Positions 42,815-51,414 of a DNA stretch of 64,000 bases are shown here, piece after piece; position 1 is the stretch's first letter, and every line of letters starts with the position of its first letter. A program made the position numbers and the translations under genes. The stretch comes from Pseudomonadota bacterium (GTDB taxonomy: Bacteria; Pseudomonadota; Gammaproteobacteria; Burkholderiales; Burkholderiaceae_B): contig JAEWHK010000037.1 of NCBI GenBank assembly GCA_023387815.1, positions 1 to 64,000 of the forward strand. Reading direction: 5' to 3'. Below the pieces are notes generated by a model. It had not been told where the DNA came from. It saw only the letters and a program-made list of their open reading frames with translations, and made no database searches.

Positions 42815-45800
42815 TCAGCCGTTTCTTCAGTTTCCTTTTCAGTCGTGGTCTCTGGGTCTTTTTGGGCCTGATCGTTATTTCATTCCTGATATGGACCGTG
42901 GGCCCCAGCCTGTCGGTCAACAATTGGTATCTGCTGGATTCCCCGAAGGTGCGGCTGTGGGTCATTGGCACGATCTGGGCAATCTGGCTGCTGCGTATCA
43001 TCTGGCGCAAATGGCGCGAGGGCAGACTGAACGCGCAGTTGCTGGGACAGTTGCGCAAGCCCCGTCCGGAAGCCGAACTCAAGGACATGCCCGAGGAAGA
43101 GCGTGCCGAGCTCAAGGTTCTCTCGGAACGATTTGATGAAGCCATTACGCTGCTGCGCAATTCGCGTTTCGAAGCGGGTGAGAACAAATCGCCGCTGGCG
43201 CGGTTTTCCAAACAATATCTGTATCAACTGCCCTGGTATGTGTTCATTGGCGCGCCAGGTTCCGGGAAAACCACAGCACTGGTCAATTCCGGTCTGAATT
43301 TTCCGCTGGCCGACCGCTTTGGCAAGGTCGCCCTGAAGGGGATAGGCGGTACCCGAAATTGCGACTGGTGGTTTACCGACGAAGCCGTGCTGCTGGATAC
43401 GGCAGGTCGCTACACCACGCATGAAAGTGACCCGACAGGCGACGAGCAGGAATGGAAAGGTTTTCTGAACCTGCTGACCAAGTATCGCGGCCGCCAGCCG
43501 ATCAATGGCGTCATGCTGACCGTCAGTGTGGCCGATCTGCTGAGCGCAACCGATACCGAGAGGGTGGCGCATGCTGCCGTGCTGCGCCGGCGCCTGCAGG
43601 AACTGCGCGAAGAACTTGGTATCCAGTTTCCGGTTTACGTACTGGTGACCAAGACGGACCTGCTCTCGGGGTTTGAAGAATACTTTGCGACATTCAGCCG
43701 CCAGGATCTGGATCAGGTCTGGGGCTTTACCATTCCGTACGAGCAGGCGCAGAAGCCCGACTTCAAGCTGATGACCGCCTTCGATACGGAATATGAGCTG
43801 CTGCAGAAACGGCTTTATGAAGCGCTGCCCGATGTGCTGGCGGCGGAACCGGATGAAACGCGACGGGCACTGGCTTACCTGCTGCCCCAGCAGTTTGCCG
43901 GACTGCGTCAGGTCCTGGGTCACTTCCTGAGCGATGTGTTTTCCAGCTCCAAGTTTGAATCGGTGGTGATACCGCGCGGTATTTATTTCACCAGTGGTAC
44001 GCAGGGCGGTCAGACCTTTGATCGGGTCACCGGCCAACTCAAAAAATATCTGAAGATTGAAGGTATCCGCGATCAGGGCTCCAGCATTCCGCTGGAATCC
44101 GGCAAAAGCTACTTCCTGCATAATCTGCTCAAGGATGTGGTGTTCCCGGAGGCCGCGCTGGCGGGCCTGAACCTCAAATGGGAACGGCGCTACCGGACCA
44201 TACAGTGGAGCGGCTATGTCCTGCTCACGGCCATTCTGGCGGTCTGCCTGCTTGCCTGGCTCAACAGTTACCGCAATAACCGGAATTATCTGGATTATGT
44301 CGGCGACAAACTGCCGGGTTATAACAAGCTCAGCCAGGATATCAAGATCACGGAATCCGGTGATGTGCTGGGTCTCATGCCATTCATGAACGCGACCACC
44401 GAGTTGCCGGATGGCGAAAATTTCCCCGTTAACGAGCCGCCAGTCTGGAATACCTTCGGGCTGTATCAGGGCAGCAAAATCGCCGCTGCGGCCAACAGCA
44501 TTTACGATGAAACCCTCAAGCAGGTGCTCCTGCCTCAGGTGTCGCGTCGTATTGAAAATGCCCTGGAGAATGCGCCTCCGGATGATCTTGAGTATTCTTA
44601 CGAAGCGCTGCGCGCCTATCTGATGATGTACGATCCGGATCATTACGATCCCTCGTTCCTGCAGTCCTGGGTGCTTTCTGATATGCAGAAAATACTGCCG
44701 GCAGGCTATACCACCCAGGATTATGACCAGCTCAAGATGCATATCAACAGACTGTTCAATAATGGGGTCGTGTCGTCTCCGTTCCCCAAAAATGACGGGT
44801 TGATCGAACGGGTGCGGGGCGCGCTGGATCGCCATGCACTGTCTGAGCGCGTCTACAGCCGCATGCTGCGCTTGCTGTCCGGTCAGCAACTGACGCAAAG
44901 TACCTTCATCACGCTCGGTGGCGCCGAGGCCTCCACGGTTTTTTTTCGCAAAAGTGGCAAGCCGCTGAACGAAGGCATCCCCGGTCTTTACACCTACAAC
45001 GGCTACTGGAACGTCTTCAGCAAAAGTGTTGAAAACGTCGCAACACAATTGCGCGAAGATGATACCTGGGTGCTCAACGTCAAGTCCGGCAGCTTTGCGG
45101 ATGGCAGCAATCGCAAGCTGCTGGAAGATGTAAAAAAAAGATACTTTGACGACTATGTGCAGTACTGGGATAACTATCTGGCCGATGTCTCTGTGCGCAA
45201 ACCGCAAAACCTGCTGCAGAGCATAGAGATTGCGCGCAGTCTGTCCTCAACCAACTCGCCGCTGGTCAAGTTTGTCAAAGGCGTGGCACTGGAAACCACG
45301 CTGTTGCGCGAAGACGAGCAGAACCAGCGTTCGCTGATTGATCGGGCGCGTGAACGCGTCAGTGGCTCCACGCAGTCGCTCGAATCCATGTTCGGCCCTA
45401 CCGGTATCGATAATCCCATACGCAAGGATGCGACCGAAGAGAAGCTGGAAAAAATGGTCGACAATCATTTCGTGCAGTACCGTGAACTGGCCAGAAGTGC
45501 CGGCCAGGGTGTGCCCCCGCCCATTGAAGGCACGACGGGTCTGCTTAACGAGCTGTACACCTACCTGACGGCGGCGGACACTGCGCTGCGCAGCCAGAGT
45601 CCCTTGCCGCCCGGAGACGTGCTGACCAAGCTGCAGGCCGAGGCTGGCCGCGTTCCGCCGGCCGTGGGCGATGTGCTCACGGATCTTTCGGTAACCGCAT
45701 CGCGCCAGGTGGCGGGTGTGCGTCAGGAAAAAGTGGGTGAAGATGTGAACGCCGTGCTGGGCAATTTCTGCCGTCGTTCGATTGCCGGCCGCTATCCTTT

Positions 45801-46422
45801 TGGCAATTCGTCCAAGGATGTGGCACCCAACGATTTCGCGCGGTTTTTTGGTCCTCAGCAAATGATGGATCAGTTTTTCAAGGAAAATCTGTCCAGCCTG
45901 GTGGATATGAGTGGCGGCCGCTGGCGCTTCAAACCAGGTATTGACGGCAACAAGGGCGGCGTAGCAGGTTTCCTGGATTCATTCGAAAAGGCGGCCGTGA
46001 TACGTGATGTCTATTTTGCTGCCGGTAAAATGGAGCCTTCCTTCAAGGTGGCGGTCAGACCCATAGACATGGACCCGGAAATCACGCAGATGGTGATGGA
46101 AGTGGATGGGCAGACGCTGACGTATGCGCATGGTCCGCAGGTGGGAATTACCATGGAGTGGCCCGGCAAGCAGGGGAGCAACCAGGTCAGCATCAGTCTG
46201 CAGCCGCAAATGGGAACTTCCGGCATTTCAGCCTCAGGGCCATGGGCACTGAACCGACTGCTGGACCGCGCCAGCCAGCGCCAGGGGCGTTCGCCAGAGA
46301 TCACCGTGGCCACATTCAATATTGGTGGTCGCAGCGTGACGCTTGAGTTTGCGGCGTATTCGGCCAAGAGTCCCTTCCGCCTTTCCGATATGCGCAGTTT
46401 CCGATGCCCGGGAAGGGGCTAG
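42811..46422 (+). CDS. tssM: T6SS inner-membrane protein TssM (IcmF)
   Basis: A 1203-residue IcmF-type protein. Two transmembrane helices near the N-terminus flank short loops, then a cytoplasmic NTPase-like domain with Walker A GAPGSGKTT (~147), LLDTAGRYTTHES and TKTDLLSGFEEYF. A third membrane helix follows near residue 470, and a large periplasmic part ends with the conserved MRSFRCP. It forms the channel-like core of the membrane complex with TssL and TssJ. Length is normal for the family. Confidence 0.95.
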   Translation: MISRFFSFLFSRGLWVFLGLIVISFLIWTVGPSLSVNNWYLLDSPKVRLWVIGTIWAIWLLRIIWRKWREGRLNAQLLGQLRKPRPEAELKDMPEEERAELKVLSERFDEAITLLRNSRFEAGENKSPLARFSKQYLYQLPWYVFIGAPGSGKTTALVNSGLNFPLADRFGKVALKGIGGTRNCDWWFTDEAVLLDTAGRYTTHESDPTGDEQEWKGFLNLLTKYRGRQPINGVMLTVSVADLLSATDTERVAHAAVLRRRLQELREELGIQFPVYVLVTKTDLLSGFEEYFATFSRQDLDQVWGFTIPYEQAQKPDFKLMTAFDTEYELLQKRLYEALPDVLAAEPDETRRALAYLLPQQFAGLRQVLGHFLSDVFSSSKFESVVIPRGIYFTSGTQGGQTFDRVTGQLKKYLKIEGIRDQGSSIPLESGKSYFLHNLLKDVVFPEAALAGLNLKWERRYRTIQWSGYVLLTAILAVCLLAWLNSYRNNRNYLDYVGDKLPGYNKLSQDIKITESGDVLGLMPFMNATTELPDGENFPVNEPPVWNTFGLYQGSKIAAAANSIYDETLKQVLLPQVSRRIENALENAPPDDLEYSYEALRAYLMMYDPDHYDPSFLQSWVLSDMQKILPAGYTTQDYDQLKMHINRLFNNGVVSSPFPKNDGLIERVRGALDRHALSERVYSRMLRLLSGQQLTQSTFITLGGAEASTVFFRKSGKPLNEGIPGLYTYNGYWNVFSKSVENVATQLREDDTWVLNVKSGSFADGSNRKLLEDVKKRYFDDYVQYWDNYLADVSVRKPQNLLQSIEIARSLSSTNSPLVKFVKGVALETTLLREDEQNQRSLIDRARERVSGSTQSLESMFGPTGIDNPIRKDATEEKLEKMVDNHFVQYRELARSAGQGVPPPIEGTTGLLNELYTYLTAADTALRSQSPLPPGDVLTKLQAEAGRVPPAVGDVLTDLSVTASRQVAGVRQEKVGEDVNAVLGNFCRRSIAGRYPFGNSSKDVAPNDFARFFGPQQMMDQFFKENLSSLVDMSGGRWRFKPGIDGNKGGVAGFLDSFEKAAVIRDVYFAAGKMEPSFKVAVRPIDMDPEITQMVMEVDGQTLTYAHGPQVGITMEWPGKQGSNQVSISLQPQMGTSGISASGPWALNRLLDRASQRQGRSPEITVATFNIGGRSVTLEFAAYSAKSPFRLSDMRSFRCPGRG

Positions 46423-46424
46423 TC

Positions 46425-47168
46425 ATGAGCGGGATCAGTATCGATCAGCTCTCAGATTCTCTCGGCTGGTACGGCAAAATGCCATCCAGCGGAGATTTTG
46501 TCCATCGTCGCCTGAATCAGTCCATCATCGGCTGGTGGCATCGGTGGCTCAGTTCCGGGCTGGTTGCCATGCACGAGTCTGTGCTGCTGTCGGCCGAACA
46601 GGAATATCTGAGCGCACCGATATGGAATTTTCTGATTCCGGCCTCTCTGGGTTGTGATGTGGTGCAGATGGGATGCCTGGCGCCCAGTCGTGATCGGGTG
46701 GGACGTGTTTATCCACTGATGGCAGTGCTGTATGTGCACCCCTCGCAATATGAATCGCAGCAGGTGGCCGGGTCGGGCCGGTTTTACGAACACATCGGGC
46801 GCAGTCTGCTTGCCGCTGTGGGGCACGGCTGTTCAACCGCGCAGTTCGAGCAGAATATTCAGGGTGCGCGCGGAACATTGACACAGATGCTGACAAGGGC
46901 ATCCACCCAGGTCTCGGAAGATGATGGCAGCAGTGATATTCTGGATATTCTGAACGGCGGGCATGAAACACCGCCCATCGAGAAGCTGGACCAGAATGAT
47001 TCGCGCTGGCCGCAACTGGCTTTCTGTTTCAACAGTGATGCACACAACAGTTACTGGTGGACGAACCAGGCCAATGGCGCAGCGCAGAAGTCAATGGTGC
47101 ACGGCGGTGCGCTGAATATCACGCTGTTCAATTCGCTCTTCGTGACGCATACGAACTTTAGCCTGTAA
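46425..47168 (+). CDS. tagF: T6SS regulator TagF
   Basis: A 247-residue TagF (ImpM) protein: WYGKMPSSGDFVHRRLN near the N-terminus, GWWHRWLSSGL and a C-terminal SYWWTNQANGA. TagF represses T6SS activity post-translationally in other bacteria, countered by kinase/FHA signalling. The start at 46425 lies just after the tssM stop (TAG 46420-46422) and is preceded by AAGGGG; a start at 46404 inside tssM is less likely. Confidence 0.9.
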   Translation: MSGISIDQLSDSLGWYGKMPSSGDFVHRRLNQSIIGWWHRWLSSGLVAMHESVLLSAEQEYLSAPIWNFLIPASLGCDVVQMGCLAPSRDRVGRVYPLMAVLYVHPSQYESQQVAGSGRFYEHIGRSLLAAVGHGCSTAQFEQNIQGARGTLTQMLTRASTQVSEDDGSSDILDILNGGHETPPIEKLDQNDSRWPQLAFCFNSDAHNSYWWTNQANGAAQKSMVHGGALNITLFNSLFVTHTNFSL

Positions 47169-47232
47169 CGGTGATGGTTGCGGCTGACCGCGACGACACC
47201 CATAACAGGCATGACTTAGGGAAAGAGACATC

Positions 47233-50040
47233 ATGGCGACAACGATTCAGGAACTGCAAGGCAATGCCGACCCTTCATGGCAGCCACTGGAGAAATCCAG
47301 TCTGTGCACAGGCAGCGCGACACAGGGACAACTGGAAGATCTGGTACTGGATCTGCTGCCGCAGCTCAAAGCGCTGCATGCGCAGCAGCGCATTTATGGT
47401 GCCTGGTCTTTGCAGACGGTTTTTCTGGATTCCGTGGGTCGTGCCATGCTGCTGCCGGGCGTGAGCCAGCCTTTTACCAAGAATGCCGCCGAGGCGATTC
47501 AGGGTAACGATGATTTTGCCGCGATCGAACTGCAGACAGACGACCCTGCCTGGCGCATTGGTCCCTGGACGGATGTGTATGGACTTGCCGCTGTACTGCG
47601 CACGCTGATCACCGGTCAGCCCCCGCAAAGCCCGGTACGACGCTTTGTGAAGGATACGCTGGAGCCGCTGGCCGGGGTCATGCCGGCAGGCTTCTCGCGC
47701 CAGTTCCTGCGCACGATTGATCTGAGCACGGTGCTGCAATCCGCCCTGCGCCTGCAGTCCGTAGATGAAATGTCGGGCATGATGGGTCTGTCTTCGGCAG
47801 CGTCAGCGCCGAGTCCTATGAGTTCGGCGTCAGCAGGTGCTGCGGGAGCAGGTTCTGCATCACCAAATGTTGCGTCGGCACGGGATGCGGCAGGATCGTC
47901 AGCCGGTCTGTTGGGCGGCGTTGCAGCGGCGGGAGGCGCCGGGCGGGCCGCGCCAGAACAGACAGCCCAGGAACAGGCCAGAGCGCAGCAGGAACAAGAA
48001 GAGCAGGCCAGGGCAGAACAAGCCAGAGTGGAGCAGGCCCGGGCAGAGCAGGTAAAAGCACAACAGGCCTCGCAGGAACAGGCGCGCCTGGAGCAGGAGA
48101 GGGTCGAGCAGGCCAGAGCGGAACAAGCCAAAGCGGAGCAGATCAGGGCAGAACAGTTAAAAGCGGAGCAGGCCGCACAGGAACAAGCCCGCCTTGAGCG
48201 GGAGAAGGCAGAACAGATTCGCGCAGAGCAGGCGAGAGCGGAAGCTGAACAGGCCAATGCCCGTTCAGCAAAAGCGGATTCGATCGCTGCCGGGGGCGTC
48301 GCTGCAACAGGAGCTGCTGCTGCGGCGGCTGCCAGTGGGGCGGCCAATGCCACTACTGCCAATGCAGCAAAAGATCCTCGGACGAATGAGATACCGGACG
48401 AGCGAACGGATGCGACAGCCCGCGATGGCGACGGGGGCAATCAGCCACCGGATTCCATAGACAGCAGAAAGCCTGTTGCACCTCCGCCACCGCCGGAAGA
48501 CAAAAAGCGCAGTCCCGTGCTTCTGATTGCACTGGTTCTGGCTGCGGCAGCCGCCAGTGCCTATTTTGGTTTCAGCGACAAGTCGGACACCGAGTCGGCG
48601 CCCGCCACTGCGGCCAATCAGGAAGCAAATCCGTCATCCTCCGGCGCAGAGTCTTCAGAGAACCCGGCCGCAACGGGCGGGTCGACGGCTGCGGAGACCA
48701 GCAATAACGCGAATACCGGCGACGCGGCAACATCAGACAATGCCACAGCGTCTGGCGATGCAGCGACAGCAAGTTCGAACGCGGGAACAGCGGCCTCGTC
48801 AGAAGGTGGTGGTACATCTGCCACAGATAGCGCATCGCCCGCAACGGAAGCGGCAAGCGCGACAGGCGCCACGCCGTCGACAGCCACCAATAATCATCCA
48901 ACGCCAGCCGATGGCACTGACGCAGCATCGTCCGGCAGCGATACGGCCAGCCAATCCACATCCGATGCATCATCGTCACAGCCAGCAGGGTCTGAGCCAT
49001 CCGGCGCAACGCCAGAGACAGGGGCAACAGCCGGATCCTCTGAACCTGCCGCGTCCTCTGCGACTGGTGCAAGCCCCATGCCGGGCACCGAAGGCACCGG
49101 ACCAGCGGCAGGCAACGCGTCTGACACTGCCGGTTCTGCTGCGGCAGGTTCGTCCGGCGATGGCGCCTCAGACCAGTCAACGGCAGCCAACCCCGCGTCT
49201 TCCGCTCAGGCCGCCGCAGAACAGGCGCGCGTAGACGAAGAAGCGCGGCGTGTCGAAGAGGCGACCAAGGCGGAAGAAGCCCGACTGGCTGCTCAAAGCC
49301 AGCAGTTACAATCGGGAACAGGGACATCAACGGGTACTGCAGCGGATACATCAACACAAGCCTCGTCCGCGGGTGCCCCCGATCAATCGGCGACAACCAC
49401 CGATAGCAGTAGCACGACTGCGGCTTCAGGCAATACTGCCCAGCCCACGACAGAAGCCGATACCTCCGGTTCAGGCTCAACCAGCGCCAGCAGTGCTGCC
49501 GCGCCAGGCACAAGCAACGGATCCGCGGTAACGGCCGCGAGTGCAGGTGTAGGTACGGCAGCCGCGATTGCCGCGGCGGCCAGTCCTTCAGCCGGCAATA
49601 CCCCGTCAACGGACACGTCCGCTGGGGTTGCTTCTTCTGCAGCCAGTCAGTCGACAGAGATGAATGCCGCGGACGCAGGGCGCGAAGAGGAAGCGGCGCA
49701 GCAGGCGAGAGAGCAGGCTGCCCTGGAGAAAGCCCGGCAGGAAGATGCGCGTCTCAAACGAGAGCGGGAGCGTCGCCGTGCGGCAGAAGCGCGCGCCGAG
49801 CGCGGTGAGGCCGGCACGACGCGCAATGCATCCAAAGGAACCGTGTCGTTTGTCATCCGCCCCTGGGGGAACGTCTTCATCAACGGTCGTTCACGTGGCG
49901 CAAGCCCGCCGTTTCGCAGTCTGCAATTGTCGCCAGGCACGTATCAGATCATGATTACCAATGGCGATTTGCCGCGTTACGTCAGAGTGATTACCGTCAA
50001 GTCCGGGGAAAATATCACGGTTGTGCATCAATTCCAGTAA
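47233..50040 (+). CDS. T6SS-linked pseudokinase with coiled coils, TM helix and C-terminal PEGA domain
   Basis: A 935-residue multi-part protein. Residues ~40-190 resemble the C-lobe of PpkA-type Ser/Thr kinases (IGPWTDVYGLAAVLRTLITGQPP), but the catalytic loop reads RIYGAWSLQTVFLD where HRD..P.N is expected, and DFG reads LPG. The N-lobe with its Lys is missing, so it should be inactive. Residues ~242-346 are long EQARAEQ-type coiled-coil repeats. A transmembrane helix (~428-448, VLLIALVLAAAAASAYFGF) follows, then ~350 Ala/Ser/Thr/Gly-rich residues, a second basic coiled coil (~800-860) and a PEGA domain (~870-935, IRPWGNVFINGRSRG). Likely topology: pseudokinase in cytoplasm, PEGA in periplasm. 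It follows tagF in the T6SS run. Confidence 0.75.
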   Translation: MATTIQELQGNADPSWQPLEKSSLCTGSATQGQLEDLVLDLLPQLKALHAQQRIYGAWSLQTVFLDSVGRAMLLPGVSQPFTKNAAEAIQGNDDFAAIELQTDDPAWRIGPWTDVYGLAAVLRTLITGQPPQSPVRRFVKDTLEPLAGVMPAGFSRQFLRTIDLSTVLQSALRLQSVDEMSGMMGLSSAASAPSPMSSASAGAAGAGSASPNVASARDAAGSSAGLLGGVAAAGGAGRAAPEQTAQEQARAQQEQEEQARAEQARVEQARAEQVKAQQASQEQARLEQERVEQARAEQAKAEQIRAEQLKAEQAAQEQARLEREKAEQIRAEQARAEAEQANARSAKADSIAAGGVAATGAAAAAAASGAANATTANAAKDPRTNEIPDERTDATARDGDGGNQPPDSIDSRKPVAPPPPPEDKKRSPVLLIALVLAAAAASAYFGFSDKSDTESAPATAANQEANPSSSGAESSENPAATGGSTAAETSNNANTGDAATSDNATASGDAATASSNAGTAASSEGGGTSATDSASPATEAASATGATPSTATNNHPTPADGTDAASSGSDTASQSTSDASSSQPAGSEPSGATPETGATAGSSEPAASSATGASPMPGTEGTGPAAGNASDTAGSAAAGSSGDGASDQSTAANPASSAQAAAEQARVDEEARRVEEATKAEEARLAAQSQQLQSGTGTSTGTAADTSTQASSAGAPDQSATTTDSSSTTAASGNTAQPTTEADTSGSGSTSASSAAAPGTSNGSAVTAASAGVGTAAAIAAAASPSAGNTPSTDTSAGVASSAASQSTEMNAADAGREEEAAQQAREQAALEKARQEDARLKRERERRRAAEARAERGEAGTTRNASKGTVSFVIRPWGNVFINGRSRGASPPFRSLQLSPGTYQIMITNGDLPRYVRVITVKSGENITVVHQFQ

Positions 50041-50082
50041 CATGGGGGTCTGATTAACCACTTAAAACGGGATTTGCACAGA

Positions 50083-51408
50083 ATGAAAATTGGAGTTTTG
50101 CGCAGGATCATTCTTCCGGGAGCCTGTGCGGCAGCGGCCATGCTGATGCACACTCCTTCGGCAGTTGCGCAGAGTGCGGGCGGTTACAAGCCTGAATATT
50201 CGCTGTCATTTGTGTCGGATGAACGCATCGTCATTGGCCGCACTGCCAAACGGTGGCGCGAACTGGTCATGGAAAAGACCGAAGGGCGAGTTAACATCCG
50301 CATGTATCCCAATGCTTCGCTCATCAAGGGCGAGCAGACTCGGGAGGCAACCGCAATGCGCCAGGGCGTTGCCGATATGGCGGTTGCCACGGCCAGTAAT
50401 TGGTCCGGCCAGTTCCGTGCCCTCTCCATTTTCTCCCTGCCTTTTTTCATCCCCAATATTGATGGGACAGCCGCACTGATTCGTGGTCAGGTCGGGAAAG
50501 TCATACGTGACAATATGGACAAGGCCGGCATTGTGACTCTGGCCTGGGGTTCCTCAGGGTATCGGCAACTGAGCAATGCGCTGCGTCCTGTGCAGGCGCC
50601 CGCTGATCTGAAGGGCATGCGCGTTCGGGTGGTAGGCCTGCCGCTTTTTATGGATTTTTTCAAGGCACTGGGGGCGGCACCCGTGCAGATGAATCTGAAT
50701 GGCGTGGCGGATGCCTTTGAGAAGAAAACCATCGATGGCCAGGACAATCCACTTTCTGTTTTCACCGGATTCAAGTTCAATGAACTGGGCCAGAAGTATC
50801 TGACGCTTTGGGACTATCCGGCAGATCCGATCTTCATTGCAGTCAACAAGAACGTGTGGAATAACTGGTCCAAAGCCGATCAACAGCACGTGCGAGAAGC
50901 CGCGGAGCAGGCGGTTCAGGAGACTGCTCCCATCCTGACGGCACAGGCTGCCTCTGATACCGTCCGGAAAACGGCGCAGGAACTGACGAAAGCCGGAGTC
51001 GAAGTCACAACGCTGACGCCCGAACAAAAGGCCGCTTTCAAAAATGCGGCCATGAGCGTGCAGCAGAACTGGTCCGAGAGAATCGGTCAGGATCTGATTG
51101 ATATGGCGCAGGCGGATATCAAACGCGGACCTAACCTGCCGCCGGCCAGTGATCCGGGCGCCGTGCCCGCTTCCGCCGTGCCAGCTTCTCCTAATCCCGA
51201 GCCACCCGCAGCAGAAGCGGCCCCTCCCAACGGGAACCAGGCCGCTACAGGAACCGCAGCAACTTCAGAAACGCCGGCTGCTTCTGAAACGCCTGCCGCT
51301 ACAGATTCACCAGCGGCTGCGGAAACGCCCGCAGCTTCAGGAACACCAGCTGCTTCGGAGACACAGGATGCACCAGGGACGCAGGCTGCTGCCTCCGTCC
51401 CTCAATGA
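50083..51408 (+). CDS. DctP-like TRAP substrate-binding protein with Ala/Pro/Thr-rich tail
   Basis: A 441-residue exported protein. A signal peptide ends near AVAQ, and residues ~35-345 have the TRAP DctP fold (VRVVGLPLFMDFFKALGAAPVQMNLNGV, KKTIDGQDNPLSVF, QKYLTLWDYPADPIFIAVN). From about residue 355 a tail of Ser/Glu-Thr-Pro-Ala-Ala type repeats (ASETPAATDSPAAAETPAAS) follows, which is absent from ordinary DctP proteins. No TRAP membrane subunits (DctQ/DctM) are present. The start at 50083 (ATG) was chosen over the TTG at 50074. It is the last gene of the T6SS run and ends 6 bp from the convergent putA stop. Its role is unknown. Confidence 0.7.
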   Translation: MKIGVLRRIILPGACAAAAMLMHTPSAVAQSAGGYKPEYSLSFVSDERIVIGRTAKRWRELVMEKTEGRVNIRMYPNASLIKGEQTREATAMRQGVADMAVATASNWSGQFRALSIFSLPFFIPNIDGTAALIRGQVGKVIRDNMDKAGIVTLAWGSSGYRQLSNALRPVQAPADLKGMRVRVVGLPLFMDFFKALGAAPVQMNLNGVADAFEKKTIDGQDNPLSVFTGFKFNELGQKYLTLWDYPADPIFIAVNKNVWNNWSKADQQHVREAAEQAVQETAPILTAQAASDTVRKTAQELTKAGVEVTTLTPEQKAAFKNAAMSVQQNWSERIGQDLIDMAQADIKRGPNLPPASDPGAVPASAVPASPNPEPPAAEAAPPNGNQAATGTAATSETPAASETPAATDSPAAAETPAASGTPAASETQDAPGTQAAASVPQ

Positions 51409-51414
51409 GCCATC

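Noticed and set aside
42880..45207. 775-codon open frame on the minus strand opposite tssM
   Set aside because: The + strand frame is an unmistakable TssM. The antisense frame has no recognisable domain, and long antisense frames are common in GC-rich genes.
48572..49609. Long minus-strand and alternative + strand frames in the low-complexity part of the pseudokinase gene
   Set aside because: They arise from the repetitive Ala/Ser/Thr-coding sequence, which leaves all frames open.
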